A DNA stretch of 64,000 bases, from positions 1,764,033 to 1,828,032 of the forward strand of contig NZ_CP076718.1 in assembly GCF_011682235.2 (NCBI RefSeq), read 5' to 3'. Of the stretch, positions 40,234 through 49,230 are shown piece after piece (position 1 is the stretch's first letter; every line of letters starts with the position of its first letter). The notes under the pieces are model-generated. The model saw only the letters and a program-made list of their open reading frames with translations, had not been told where the DNA came from and did not search any database. A program made the position numbers and the translations under genes. The stretch comes from Rhodocaloribacter litoris (GTDB lineage: Bacteria > Bacteroidota > Rhodothermia > Rhodothermales > ISCAR-4553).

Positions 40234-42801
40234 ATGGCAGAATATCCTCTTCTGCTCTTCCCGGAGCCGGCGCTTGCTGAGCGAGCAAAGGGATCAGGTG
40301 GCCCCAGCAAGATCAAGGTTCCACCTCCATCTCAACAAGCAGAACGCCTCACGCCCCAGTTCAGCCGACTCTCCGAGGCCATGGAGCGGCGGCGGATCGA
40401 GATCCAGGCCAGCGCGGCCGGCATCCAACCCGAACTGGCGCTGGTGCTCGAAACCGTCGGATCCGTCGAGAACTTCATCAACGCCGTTCGAAGGATCCAA
40501 GGTCTGGAATGGCTCGGGGAATTCGAGGTCGACGACATCTCACCGGGAGAGGGATTCGAGGATGAGAAAGACCCGGAAAAGCCGCTATCGGGGCGGCTCT
40601 ATCTCGTGATGACCGATGAGCGGGCGCTTCGCCAGATTCAAAGCCTGTTTGATCGCTGGAAGCAGAATCCTGATACCGATTTTCCCTACGGCCTGGCAAA
40701 TCTAAAGCGGCTCTTCGAACATCTCCGCACCATTCGGCCCTGGGATGTTCAAGATCGGATCGCAGAGACGGGCGTTCTCGACGACTGGCGTTATCGTCTG
40801 GAGCACGGGCAAGAGATGGTGCCCTTCGAGGCCGAATTGTGGTTCCGCCACGACCCAAAACGCCGAAGACAGGCCGAGGAAATGTTTCGCGCGCTGGTCG
40901 AAGAGGTGGGCGGTGACATTGCCGGGCAGTGTGTCCTTGAAGAAATCGCCTATCACGGCATCCTCGGGCGCGTTCCGGCAGGTGCAGTGCAAACCATGCT
41001 CGAACAGCGCGAGGTCCGGCTGCTCCAGTGTGACGACGTCTGGTATTTCCGTCCCGTCGGGCAGTGCGCGGTGCCGTCGTACGAGGACCTGAGTGCGGCT
41101 CAGCCGCTGGCAGGTGCCGTTCCGGATAGTCCGACAAAACCCGAGCCGCTGGTTGCCCTGCTGGACGGTATGCCGCTGGCGAAGCACCGCCTGCTCGACG
41201 GACGCATCATCGTGGACGACCCGGATGGGTACGAGATGACCTACCAGGCCCACGAGCGGGTTCACGGCACGGCCATGGCATCGCTCATCTGCCACGGCGA
41301 CCTCGACGAGAGGGGCGCGCCGTCGGACCGGCCGGTGTACGTCCGCCCCATCATGCAGCCGCGCCGTGGTTTCGCCGGGCAATTCCATGAGGCCATTCCG
41401 GAAAATGTGCTGCCCGTCGATCTGATTCACCGGGCCATTCGCCGGCTGTTCGAAGGGGATGGAGACGAGGATCCCGTTGCCCCCACCGTGCGCGTGATCA
41501 ACCTGTCGGTGGGCGATGCGGCGCGTCTGCTGGACCGGGAAATGAGCGCCTGGGCGCGGCTCCTCGACTGGCTGGCGTGGAAGTACGAGGTGCTGTTCGT
41601 CGTCAGCGCAGGCAATCACGGCAAGGACATCGTGCTGGACGTGCCCGGCGTCGATCTTCGGCGACTAACGGATGAGGAGCGGGAACGCGAGGTGATCCGC
41701 GCCCTGGCGAGCGAAACGCGCAACCGGCGGCTGCTGTCTCCGGCGGAAACCATCAACGGCCTGACGGTGGGCGCCCTGCATGCCGACGCGTCAACCCTCC
41801 CCACAAACCACCGTCTCATCGACCCGTATGCCCGCACGGACCTGCCGAGCCCGGTGAACGCGCATGGCCCCGGATACCGCAGAGCCGTCAAGCCCGACAT
41901 CCTGCTTCCCGGAGGTCGGCAGTTCTTTATTGAGAAACCGGTTAGCCCCACCGCTACCCTGGTGGCAGCGACATCGCTAAACCCGCCAGGTCAACGCGTT
42001 GCCGCCCCCGGACCTGCAGGACAACTGGACCGGACGGTTCATCTACGGGGCACCAGCAACGCCGCCGCGCTGGCGTCGCGTGCCGCGATGCGCCTGTACG
42101 ACGAGGTGCTGGAACAACTCCGCGCCACGTACGGCGTGCCCGCCGAGTACGACGCGGTGCTGCTGAAGACGCTCCTCGCCCACGGGGCCAGCTGGGGGGA
42201 TGCGTATGCCATTTACGAGGCCATTCTGAAGAATCACCGGAACAGCCGGACCTTCAAAGACTACGTGGGGCGTTTCCTCGGCTACGGGCCGGCAGACCCG
42301 GCGCGCGTCGTGGCCTGCACCGATCAGCGGGTGACCGTGCTCGGCTACGGGGCGCTCGAAGATGGCCAGGCGCACGCATACCGTCTGCCGCTGCCGCCCA
42401 GCCTTTCGGCCCACACGGAGCGACGCCGCCTGACCGTGACGCTGGCCTGGCTTACCCCCGTCAACCCTGCACGCCGGGGCTACCGCGTTGCCCACCTCTG
42501 GTTCGGCCCGAAGAACGACTTCACCCCAAAGCGCCTCGATGCCGACTGGCGGGCGGCAACGCGCGGCACGCTCCAGCATGAGGTGCTCGAAGGCCATAGG
42601 GCAGAGCCGTTCCAGGACGGCGATGCCATCACCCTCAAGGTCAGTTGCCGTGCGGATGCCGGCGACATCGTGGAGCCGGTGCGCTACGGGCTGGCGGTTA
42701 CACTGGAGGTGGCAGAGGGCGTCTCGTTACCGATTTATCAGGAAGTGCGGGACCGGCTCCGGGTCCCGGTTCGCATTGCCGGCAGGGAGGGCACACCATG
42801 A
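40234..42801 (+). CDS. Cytoplasmic S8 (subtilisin-like) serine protease
   Basis: 855 residues, no signal peptide or membrane segment, so it should act in the cytoplasm. An N-terminal domain of about 300 residues without recognisable motif precedes the peptidase domain. The full catalytic set is present: D311 (VALLDGMPL), H344 (RVHGTAMASL), oxyanion N461 (VVSAGNHGK) and S608 (LRGTSNAAAL). About 120 C-terminal residues form a beta-rich domain (RRLTVTLAWLTPVNP). It is preceded by an AAA+ ATPase gene (9 nt) and its stop overlaps the hsdS start as ATGA. An intracellular protease inside an hsd operon suggests a regulated or abortive defence effector, which is inference. Confidence 0.88.
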   Translation: MAEYPLLLFPEPALAERAKGSGGPSKIKVPPPSQQAERLTPQFSRLSEAMERRRIEIQASAAGIQPELALVLETVGSVENFINAVRRIQGLEWLGEFEVDDISPGEGFEDEKDPEKPLSGRLYLVMTDERALRQIQSLFDRWKQNPDTDFPYGLANLKRLFEHLRTIRPWDVQDRIAETGVLDDWRYRLEHGQEMVPFEAELWFRHDPKRRRQAEEMFRALVEEVGGDIAGQCVLEEIAYHGILGRVPAGAVQTMLEQREVRLLQCDDVWYFRPVGQCAVPSYEDLSAAQPLAGAVPDSPTKPEPLVALLDGMPLAKHRLLDGRIIVDDPDGYEMTYQAHERVHGTAMASLICHGDLDERGAPSDRPVYVRPIMQPRRGFAGQFHEAIPENVLPVDLIHRAIRRLFEGDGDEDPVAPTVRVINLSVGDAARLLDREMSAWARLLDWLAWKYEVLFVVSAGNHGKDIVLDVPGVDLRRLTDEEREREVIRALASETRNRRLLSPAETINGLTVGALHADASTLPTNHRLIDPYARTDLPSPVNAHGPGYRRAVKPDILLPGGRQFFIEKPVSPTATLVAATSLNPPGQRVAAPGPAGQLDRTVHLRGTSNAAALASRAAMRLYDEVLEQLRATYGVPAEYDAVLLKTLLAHGASWGDAYAIYEAILKNHRNSRTFKDYVGRFLGYGPADPARVVACTDQRVTVLGYGALEDGQAHAYRLPLPPSLSAHTERRRLTVTLAWLTPVNPARRGYRVAHLWFGPKNDFTPKRLDADWRAATRGTLQHEVLEGHRAEPFQDGDAITLKVSCRADAGDIVEPVRYGLAVTLEVAEGVSLPIYQEVRDRLRVPVRIAGREGTP

Positions 42802-44288
42802 TCGACCACCTCCACCCCTACCCCGAATACAGGGACTCCGGCGTCGCGTGGCTGGGCCAGGTGCCGGCGCACTGGGAGGTGCTCTCGCTCAGTCGCATCG
42901 GACATCTTTTCAAGGGCAATGGGGGCAACAAAGGAGATGAAGTTGCCGAAGGAATTCCTTGCGTCCGTTACGGAGATCTATACACGCGGCACGAGCACTT
43001 CATTCGGCGCACGAAGGCCTTCCTTTCTCCTGATCGAGCACGTGATTACACCCCGATCCGCTACGGCGACGTACTGTTTGCAGCCAGCGGAGAGACCATC
43101 GATGATATAGGAAAGTCTGCGGTAAACCTTCTGCGGGAAGACGCACGTTGCGGAGGTGATATCCTCATCTTGAGGCCAGCGGTGGAGGCAGTTCCTGAAT
43201 ATTTGGGCTATGCCTGCGATTGTCCTGCTTCGAGAGCGCAAAAAGCAAGGATGGGGCGCGGATTCACAGTGGTGCACATTTACGGCAGCCAACTGAAAAA
43301 ACTGCTTCTCCCCCTCCCTCCCCTCCCCGAACAGACCGCCATCGTGCGGTTCCTCGACTACGCGGACCGGCGTCTGCGGCGGGTGATCCGGGCGCGGCGG
43401 CGGCTGGTCAAGCTGCTGGAGGAGTACAGGCAGGCGCTCATCCACCAGACCGTCACCGGCCGCATCGACGTCCGCACCGGCCGGCCCTACCCCGCGTACA
43501 AGGACGCCGGCGTCGAATGGCTGGGCCAGGTGCCGGCACATTGGGAGGTGCGGAAACTACGGCAGTGTGTTTCGATTATCGGCGGGATGACGCCAAGTAT
43601 GGAGGTGCGACGCTTCTGGGGTGGCAACATCCCGTGGATAACGCCCAAAGACATGAAACAGCAGTCACTCCACGACTCGTTGGTAAAAGTCACCTATGAA
43701 GCGCTTGCCGAGACACCACTAAAGCTAATCGAACCTCCAGCCATCCTTCTGGTCGTTCGAGGGATGATTCTCGCACGTCGAGTTCCGGTCGGCATTACGG
43801 CAATCCCTGTGACGATCAATCAAGACATGAAGGCCCTGCTACCCAAACCCGATGTCGATGCTGATTTCCTGGTAAGACTCCTTTCCGCGGCGCGGGATGC
43901 ATTTGTGCCGTTGATTGACGAAGCGGGGCACGGGACGCGGAGGCTTCCCACTGAGCGGTTTAGAGAATTGGGGATTCCCCTCCCCCCTCTCCCCGAACAG
44001 ACCGCCATCGTCGACTACCTCGACGCGCAGACCGGGAAGATCGACCGGGCCATCGAGGACGCGCGGCGGGAGATCGAGCTGCTCAAGGAGTTCCGCACGC
44101 GGCTGATCGCGGACGTGGTCACGGGCAAGCTGGACGTGCGCGCGGCGGCGGCGCGGCTGCCGGAGACGGACCCGCTCGCCGAAGACGACGCGCCGGACGA
44201 CGCCGACGCGGAGGATGCGGAGGACGCGGACACCGAGGGGGACGCAACGGATGAGGCGGACCTGCTCGAAGAGGAGGCTGAGACATGA
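42798..44288 (+). CDS. hsdS: Type I restriction-modification specificity subunit HsdS
   Basis: Recognises the bipartite DNA target. The ATG 42798 (GGAGG upstream) overlaps the protease stop; product 496 residues. It has two target-recognition domains, each starting with a near-identical motif (YRDSGVAWLGQVPAHWEV and YKDAGVEWLGQVPAHWEV) and ending with PLPPLPEQTAIV followed by a helical conserved region (RRLVKLLEEYRQALIHQTVTG; REIELLKEFRTRLIADVVTG). The domain interiors are lower in GC, normal for exchanged recognition domains. An unusual acidic tail of about 40 residues (DPLAEDDAPDDADAEDAEDA...) ends the protein. Its stop overlaps the next start. Confidence 0.95.
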   Translation: MIDHLHPYPEYRDSGVAWLGQVPAHWEVLSLSRIGHLFKGNGGNKGDEVAEGIPCVRYGDLYTRHEHFIRRTKAFLSPDRARDYTPIRYGDVLFAASGETIDDIGKSAVNLLREDARCGGDILILRPAVEAVPEYLGYACDCPASRAQKARMGRGFTVVHIYGSQLKKLLLPLPPLPEQTAIVRFLDYADRRLRRVIRARRRLVKLLEEYRQALIHQTVTGRIDVRTGRPYPAYKDAGVEWLGQVPAHWEVRKLRQCVSIIGGMTPSMEVRRFWGGNIPWITPKDMKQQSLHDSLVKVTYEALAETPLKLIEPPAILLVVRGMILARRVPVGITAIPVTINQDMKALLPKPDVDADFLVRLLSAARDAFVPLIDEAGHGTRRLPTERFRELGIPLPPLPEQTAIVDYLDAQTGKIDRAIEDARREIELLKEFRTRLIADVVTGKLDVRAAAARLPETDPLAEDDAPDDADAEDAEDADTEGDATDEADLLEEEAET

Positions 44289-45775
44289 GCACCGAACCGT
44301 CAGCCCACTACCTTGCGAGCCTGGTGCGCGAGTTGTGTGCGCTGCCGCGGGAGGCCGAGTGGGTCGAGTTCAAGGTGGATCGGGCCGAGCCGAAGGAGAT
44401 CGGAGAATACATCTCGGCGCTGGCGAATGCGGCCGCCCTGGTGGGCAAGGCGTTCGCCTATCTGGTCTGGGGCGTGCGTGACGACGACCATGCGTTGATC
44501 GGCACGACCTTCGACCCGGCGACGGCGAAGGTTGGCAATGAGGAGCTGGAGAGCTGGCTGCTGCGTCTGCTGGAGCCGAAGATCGACTTTCGCTTCTTCT
44601 CGGTGGAGATCGAGGGCGTGCGAGTCGTGGTGCTCGAGATCGCGAGGTCGGCGCGCCGCCCGGTCCGGTTCTCCGGCGAGGAGTTCATCCGCGTCGGCAC
44701 CTACAAGAAAAAGCTCAAGGACTTCCCCGAGAAGGAGCGGGCGCTGTGGCGCATCTTCGACCGGACGCCCTTCGAGGAGGGCATCGCCCGGGAACGGGTT
44801 GCAGACGATGAGGTGCTGCGCCTGCTGGATTACCAGGCCTACTTCGATTTGCTGGAACAGCCGCTGCCGCCGAATCGGGATGCGATCCTGGCGGCGCTGG
44901 CCGACGAGCGGCTGATCCAGAAAAGCCCTGCCGGCGGCTGGGACATCACGAACCTGGGAGCGATTCTCCTTGCCAAGCGGCTCGATGCCTTTCACACCCT
45001 TCGAAGAAAAGCCATCCGTGTCGTCCAGTACCGCGGCGCAGGCCGCACCGAGACCTTGAAGGAGCAGGGAGGAGTCAAGGGATACGCGGCGGGCTTCGAG
45101 GGGCTGATCACGTTCGTCAACGGGCTCATCCCGGCCAACGAGGTGATCGGACAGGCGTTACGCACCTCGGTGCCGATGTTCCCTGAGTTGGCGGTGCGGG
45201 AGCTGGTGGCCAATGCCCTCATCCATCAGGACTTCTTCGTCCGAGGTGCGGGGCCGATGGTGGAGATCTTCGAGGATCGAATCGAGATCACCAACCCGGG
45301 CGAGCCGCTCGTAGATACCCGTCGTTTTCTAGACACGCCGCCGAGATCCCGGAACGAAGCGCTGGCATCGCTGCTGCGCAGGATGGGCATCTGCGAGGAG
45401 CGGGGGAGTGGCATCGACAAAGTCGTCTCTGAGGTCGAGCTGTACCAGCTTCCGGCGCCGCTCTTCGAGAATCCGGAGGGGTTTACACGAGCGGTGCTGT
45501 TCGCGCACAAGGAACTGAAGGATATGGATAAGGAGGACCGCGTCCGTGCCTGCTATCTCCATGCCTGCCTCCAGTATGTCATGCGCAAGGAGATGACGAA
45601 CACCACCTTGCGTGCGAGATTCGGCGTCGAGGAGCACAACCGCGCGCTCGTCTCCCGACTGATCCGGGAGGCGGTCGAGGCGGGAGTCATCGTGCCGGCC
45701 GATCCCAACGCCGCGCCCAAACTGATGCGTTATCTGCCTTACTGGGCCGCGGGCGGGACGCAGAACCGGCCATGA
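44285..45775 (+). CDS. AlbA_2 (Schlafen-like) / HATPase_c_4 protein in the R-M operon
   Basis: 496 residues, coupled to hsdS by ATGA. The N-terminal AlbA_2 domain is recognisable by EAEWVEFKVDRAEPKEIGEYISALANAAAL and AYLVWGVRDDDHALIGTTF, continuing to FSGEEFIRVGTYKKKL. The middle and C-terminal part carries a GHKL-like HATPase_c_4 domain (ELAVRELVANALIHQDF; FEDRIEITNPGEPLVD; RMGICEERGSGIDKVV), and the end has a winged-helix look. Such proteins are common in defence islands and are annotated as putative DNA-binding or transcription regulators. Its position between hsdS and hsdR suggests control of the R subunit or a nuclease-type accessory role. Confidence 0.85.
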   Translation: MSTEPSAHYLASLVRELCALPREAEWVEFKVDRAEPKEIGEYISALANAAALVGKAFAYLVWGVRDDDHALIGTTFDPATAKVGNEELESWLLRLLEPKIDFRFFSVEIEGVRVVVLEIARSARRPVRFSGEEFIRVGTYKKKLKDFPEKERALWRIFDRTPFEEGIARERVADDEVLRLLDYQAYFDLLEQPLPPNRDAILAALADERLIQKSPAGGWDITNLGAILLAKRLDAFHTLRRKAIRVVQYRGAGRTETLKEQGGVKGYAAGFEGLITFVNGLIPANEVIGQALRTSVPMFPELAVRELVANALIHQDFFVRGAGPMVEIFEDRIEITNPGEPLVDTRRFLDTPPRSRNEALASLLRRMGICEERGSGIDKVVSEVELYQLPAPLFENPEGFTRAVLFAHKELKDMDKEDRVRACYLHACLQYVMRKEMTNTTLRARFGVEEHNRALVSRLIREAVEAGVIVPADPNAAPKLMRYLPYWAAGGTQNRP

Positions 45776-45780
45776 CGAAC

Positions 45781-45901
45781 GTACTTGACGGGTACTTGAT
45801 GGGTACTTGATGAAGAGCCCTCGCAAGACCAGGCATTCCGGCCTAAACAATTGTTTTTTAGCACTTGCCGGCCAGAATCTTACTTGATGGGTATTTGATC
45901 G
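45781..45901 (+). repeat. 11-bp tandem repeats between the AlbA_2 gene and hsdR
   Basis: Three head-to-tail 11-mers GTACTTGAYGR occupy 45781..45813. Two more related units (TTACTTGATGG, GTATTTGATCG) lie at 45880..45901, just upstream of the hsdR start. The 148-nt gap has no gene. Copy-number change here would alter the distance or the transcript into hsdR. Confidence 0.7.
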
Positions 45902-45923
45902 AACCAGCGCAAGAACTTGACGC

Positions 45924-48900
45924 ATGAGCCCCACCGACACCAGCGAGCGCGGCCTCGAGCGGCTGATCTGCACGGCGCTCACCGGCCATCCGTGCGATCC
46001 GGGCACGGTGCCCGCCGCCGGCACGGTGCGCGAGCCCTCGCCGCCGTACGCCGCCGGCTGGATCGGCGGGCGGCCGGAGGACTACGACCGCGCCTACTGC
46101 GTCGACCTCGCACAGCTTTCGGCCTTCCTCCACGCCACACAGCCCGGGGTGGCCACCTCGCTCGCACTCGACGAAGACGGCCCCACCCGCCGCAAATTCC
46201 TGGCGCGGCTCCAGGGCGAGATCAGCAAGCGCGGCACCATCGACGTGCTGCGCCACGGCCTCAAGCACGGCCCGCACCACCTCGACCTCTTCTACGGCAC
46301 GCCGTCGCCGGGCAACCCGAAGGCCGCCGAGCGCTTTGCCGCCAACCGCTTCAGCGTCACGCGCCAGCTCCGCTATTCGGAAGACCAGACCCGGCGCGCG
46401 CTCGACCTGGTGCTGTTCATCAACGGCCTGCCCGTGGCTACCTTCGAGCTCAAGAACAACCTCACGAAACAGACCGTGGCCGACGCCGTGGAGCAGTACC
46501 GGCGCGACCGCGACCCGCGCGAGAAGCTCTTCGAATTCGGCCGCTGCGTCGTGCACTTCGCCGTGGACGAGGAGGAGGTGCGCTTCTGCACGCACCTCCA
46601 GGGCAAAGCCTCGTGGTTCCTGCCCTTCAACCGGGGCTGGAACGACGGCGCAGGCAACCCGCCCAACCCCGACGGCCTCAAGACCGATTACCTCTGGAAG
46701 CAGATCCTCACCCGCGAGAGCCTGACCGACATCCTGGAGAACTACGCCCAGGTCGTCGAAGAAAAAGACCCCCGCACGGGCAAGAAAAGCCGGAAACAGA
46801 TCTGGCCGCGCTACCACCAGCTCGACGTCGTCCGCAGGCTCCTGGCCGACGCCCGCGAGAAGGGCGCGGGCCGGCGCTACCTCATCCAACACTCGGCCGG
46901 CAGCGGCAAATCCAACTCCATCGCCTGGCTCGCCCACCAGCTCATCGGGCTCGAAAAGGACGACGCCTTCGTCTTCGACTCCATCATCGTCGTCACCGAC
47001 CGCCGCATCCTCGACCGGCAGATCCGCGACACGATCCGGCAGTTTGCCCAGGTGAGCGCCACGGTGGGCCACGCCGAGTGGTCCGGCGACCTGCGCCGCT
47101 TCCTCGCCGAGGGCAAGAAGATCATCATCTCCACGGTGCAGAAATTCCCCTTCATCCTCGACGAGATCGGCAGCGAGCACCGGGGGCGGCGCTTCGCCAT
47201 CCTCATCGACGAGGCGCATTCCAGCCAGGGCGGGCGGACCACGGCGAAGATGCACCAGGCGCTCGCGGGCGGGGACGAGGCCGACGAGGACGAGACGCTG
47301 GAGGACCACATCAACCGGCTGATCGAGGCAAAGAAGCTCCTGCCGAATGCGAGCTACTTCGCCTTCACGGCCACGCCCAAGAACAAGACGCTCGAGCTCT
47401 TCGGCGAGCCCGTGCCGCAGCCGGACGGCACCGTCAGGCACCGGCCCTTCCACAGCTACACGATGAAGCAGGCCATCGAGGAAGGCTTCATCCTCGACGT
47501 GCTCGCCCACTACACGCCGGTGGCGAGCTACTACCGGCTCGTCAAGAAGATCGAGGACGACCCCGAGTTCGACACGAAGAAGGCCCGGAAGAAGCTGCGC
47601 CGCTACGTGGAGGGGCACGAGCACGCCATCCGCCTCAAGGCCGAGATCATGATCGACCACTTCCACGAGCAGGTGATCGCCCGGAACAAGATCGGTGGAG
47701 AAGCGCGGGCCATGGTCGTCACCGGCAGCATCGAGCGGGCCATCCAGTACTTCCATGCCTTCCGCGCCTACCTGCGCGAGCGCAAGAGCCCCTGCGAGGC
47801 CATCGTCGCCTTCTCCGGCGAGCACGAGTACGGCGGGCAGAAGGTGACCGAGGCTACGCTCAACGGCTTCCCGTCGAACCAGATCGCTGACAAGATCCGG
47901 GAGGACCCGTACCGCTTCCTCATCTGCGCCGACAAGTTCCAGACGGGCTACGACGAGCCGCTGCTGCACACGATGTACGTGGACAAGCCGCTCTCCGGCG
48001 TGAAGGCCGTGCAGACCCTCTCGCGCCTCAACCGCGCCCACCCGAAGAAGCGCGACGTCTTCGTGCTCGACTTCCAGAACGACGTCGAGACGATCCGCCG
48101 GGCGTTCGAGCCCTACTACCGCACGACGCTCCTCGCCGACGAGACGGACCCGAACAAGCTGCACGACCTCCAGGCCGCGCTCGACGGCTACCAGGTCTAC
48201 GCCCCGGATCAGGTGGACGAACTGGTTCGCCTCTACCTCGAAGGCGCCGACCGCGACCGCCTCGATCCCATCCTCGATGCCTGCGTGGCCACCTACCGCG
48301 ACGACCTCGACGAGGACGAACAGGTCGACTTCAAGGGCAAGGCCAAGGCGTTCCTGCGCACCTACGGCTTCCTCACCCAGGTGCTGCCGTACACGAACGC
48401 CGCATGGGAAAAGCGCTCGATCTTCTTCACCTTTCTGGTACCGAAGCTGCCGGCTCCCCGCGAGGAAGACCTCTCGCAGGGCATCCTGGAAGCCATCGAC
48501 ATGGACAGCTATCGGGTCGAAAAGCAGGCAACCCTCCAGATCCGGCTACCGGACGAGGACGCGGAGATCGAGCCGATCCCCACGGCGGGCGGCGGGCACA
48601 GGCCGGAGCCGGAGATCGACCGGCTCTCGAACATCATCCGAAGCTTCAACGAGCAGTTCGGCAACATCGCCTGGAGCGACGCGGACCGGGTACACCGGCT
48701 CCTGACCGAGGAGATCCCGGCGCGCGTGGCGGCAGATCCCGCCTACCAGAACGCCATGCGCAACTCGGACCGGCAGAACGCCCGGATCGAGCTCGACAAA
48801 GCACTCCGTCGCGTGATGAATGCCCTGCTGCAGGACGACACCGAGCTGTTCAAGCAGTTCAGCGACAACGAAGGCTTCCGGCGCTGGCTGACGGACACGA

Positions 48901-48938
48901 TGTTCGGGCTGACGTACGAGCAGCCGCTCACAAGGTGA
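45924..48938 (+). CDS. hsdR: Type I restriction endonuclease subunit HsdR
   Basis: The translocating restriction subunit, 1004 residues and intact. The PD-(D/E)xK nuclease site is D161 (ALDLVLFINGLPV) with E175-L-K177 (ATFELKNN). The superfamily 2 motor has Walker A with K329 (HSAGSGKSNS) and the DEAH box 429-432, followed by FTATPKNKT (motif III) and the C-terminal motor lobe (DKFQTGYDEPLLHTMYVDKPLSGVKAVQTLSRLNRAHPKK). The C-terminal helical region for HsdM contact is present. The start ATG 45924 follows a repeat-bearing 148-nt gap, so it may have its own promoter. Confidence 0.95.
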   Translation: MSPTDTSERGLERLICTALTGHPCDPGTVPAAGTVREPSPPYAAGWIGGRPEDYDRAYCVDLAQLSAFLHATQPGVATSLALDEDGPTRRKFLARLQGEISKRGTIDVLRHGLKHGPHHLDLFYGTPSPGNPKAAERFAANRFSVTRQLRYSEDQTRRALDLVLFINGLPVATFELKNNLTKQTVADAVEQYRRDRDPREKLFEFGRCVVHFAVDEEEVRFCTHLQGKASWFLPFNRGWNDGAGNPPNPDGLKTDYLWKQILTRESLTDILENYAQVVEEKDPRTGKKSRKQIWPRYHQLDVVRRLLADAREKGAGRRYLIQHSAGSGKSNSIAWLAHQLIGLEKDDAFVFDSIIVVTDRRILDRQIRDTIRQFAQVSATVGHAEWSGDLRRFLAEGKKIIISTVQKFPFILDEIGSEHRGRRFAILIDEAHSSQGGRTTAKMHQALAGGDEADEDETLEDHINRLIEAKKLLPNASYFAFTATPKNKTLELFGEPVPQPDGTVRHRPFHSYTMKQAIEEGFILDVLAHYTPVASYYRLVKKIEDDPEFDTKKARKKLRRYVEGHEHAIRLKAEIMIDHFHEQVIARNKIGGEARAMVVTGSIERAIQYFHAFRAYLRERKSPCEAIVAFSGEHEYGGQKVTEATLNGFPSNQIADKIREDPYRFLICADKFQTGYDEPLLHTMYVDKPLSGVKAVQTLSRLNRAHPKKRDVFVLDFQNDVETIRRAFEPYYRTTLLADETDPNKLHDLQAALDGYQVYAPDQVDELVRLYLEGADRDRLDPILDACVATYRDDLDEDEQVDFKGKAKAFLRTYGFLTQVLPYTNAAWEKRSIFFTFLVPKLPAPREEDLSQGILEAIDMDSYRVEKQATLQIRLPDEDAEIEPIPTAGGGHRPEPEIDRLSNIIRSFNEQFGNIAWSDADRVHRLLTEEIPARVAADPAYQNAMRNSDRQNARIELDKALRRVMNALLQDDTELFKQFSDNEGFRRWLTDTMFGLTYEQPLTR

Positions 48939-49230
48939 GCCTTCTGGCCATCCAGGCGGGTCGAGGGTTCGGAGGGGAAGGACGCAAAGGGCCGTTCAGC
49001 GGGCCGACGGGTCGTCGTGCGGGTTGTCCGGGGTCGCCGCCCCGCACCGGGCGCAGGGTGCGGATGGCCACCTTGAGGCGAAAGGCGTAGTCGATGCACG
49101 CGTCGGCGGGGGTGTCCGGGGTGACGATCGGTCGCACGGCGGCCAGCACGGCCGGATCGAGGGCGCACAGCCACGCCTCCAGCACGGCGGTGTGGTCGCG
49201 GATGGTGTGTGCCGGTTTCGGCCGCGTCAC
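48928..49230 (-). CDS. Hypothetical small protein
   Basis: The 574-nt stretch between hsdR and the histidine kinase holds one open frame with coding-like third-position GC: 100 residues starting MTRPKPAHTIRDHTAVLEAWL, with a compact helical core (AVLAAVRPIVTPDTPADACIDYAFRLKVAIRTLRP) and a Pro/Arg-rich tail that overlaps the hsdR end by 11 nt. I do not recognise it and there is no clear ribosome-binding site. It may be a fragment. I see nothing else in 49231..49512. Confidence 0.35.
   Translation of the reverse strand: MTRPKPAHTIRDHTAVLEAWLCALDPAVLAAVRPIVTPDTPADACIDYAFRLKVAIRTLRPVRGGDPGQPARRPVGPLNGPLRPSPPNPRPAWMARRLTL

Noticed and set aside
42645..42797. N-terminal extension of HsdS upstream of 42798
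   Set aside because: It lies out of frame within the protease gene; the ATG at 42798 has GGAGG upstream and gives the normal HsdS start.
45781..45901. CRISPR-like or iteron origin
   Set aside because: Only five short units, no replication gene and no spacers; better described as a tandem repeat.
45858..48164. 768-codon minus-strand open frame opposite hsdR
   Set aside because: Antisense to the conserved nuclease and motor motifs of hsdR; Val/Leu/Glu-rich without motif.
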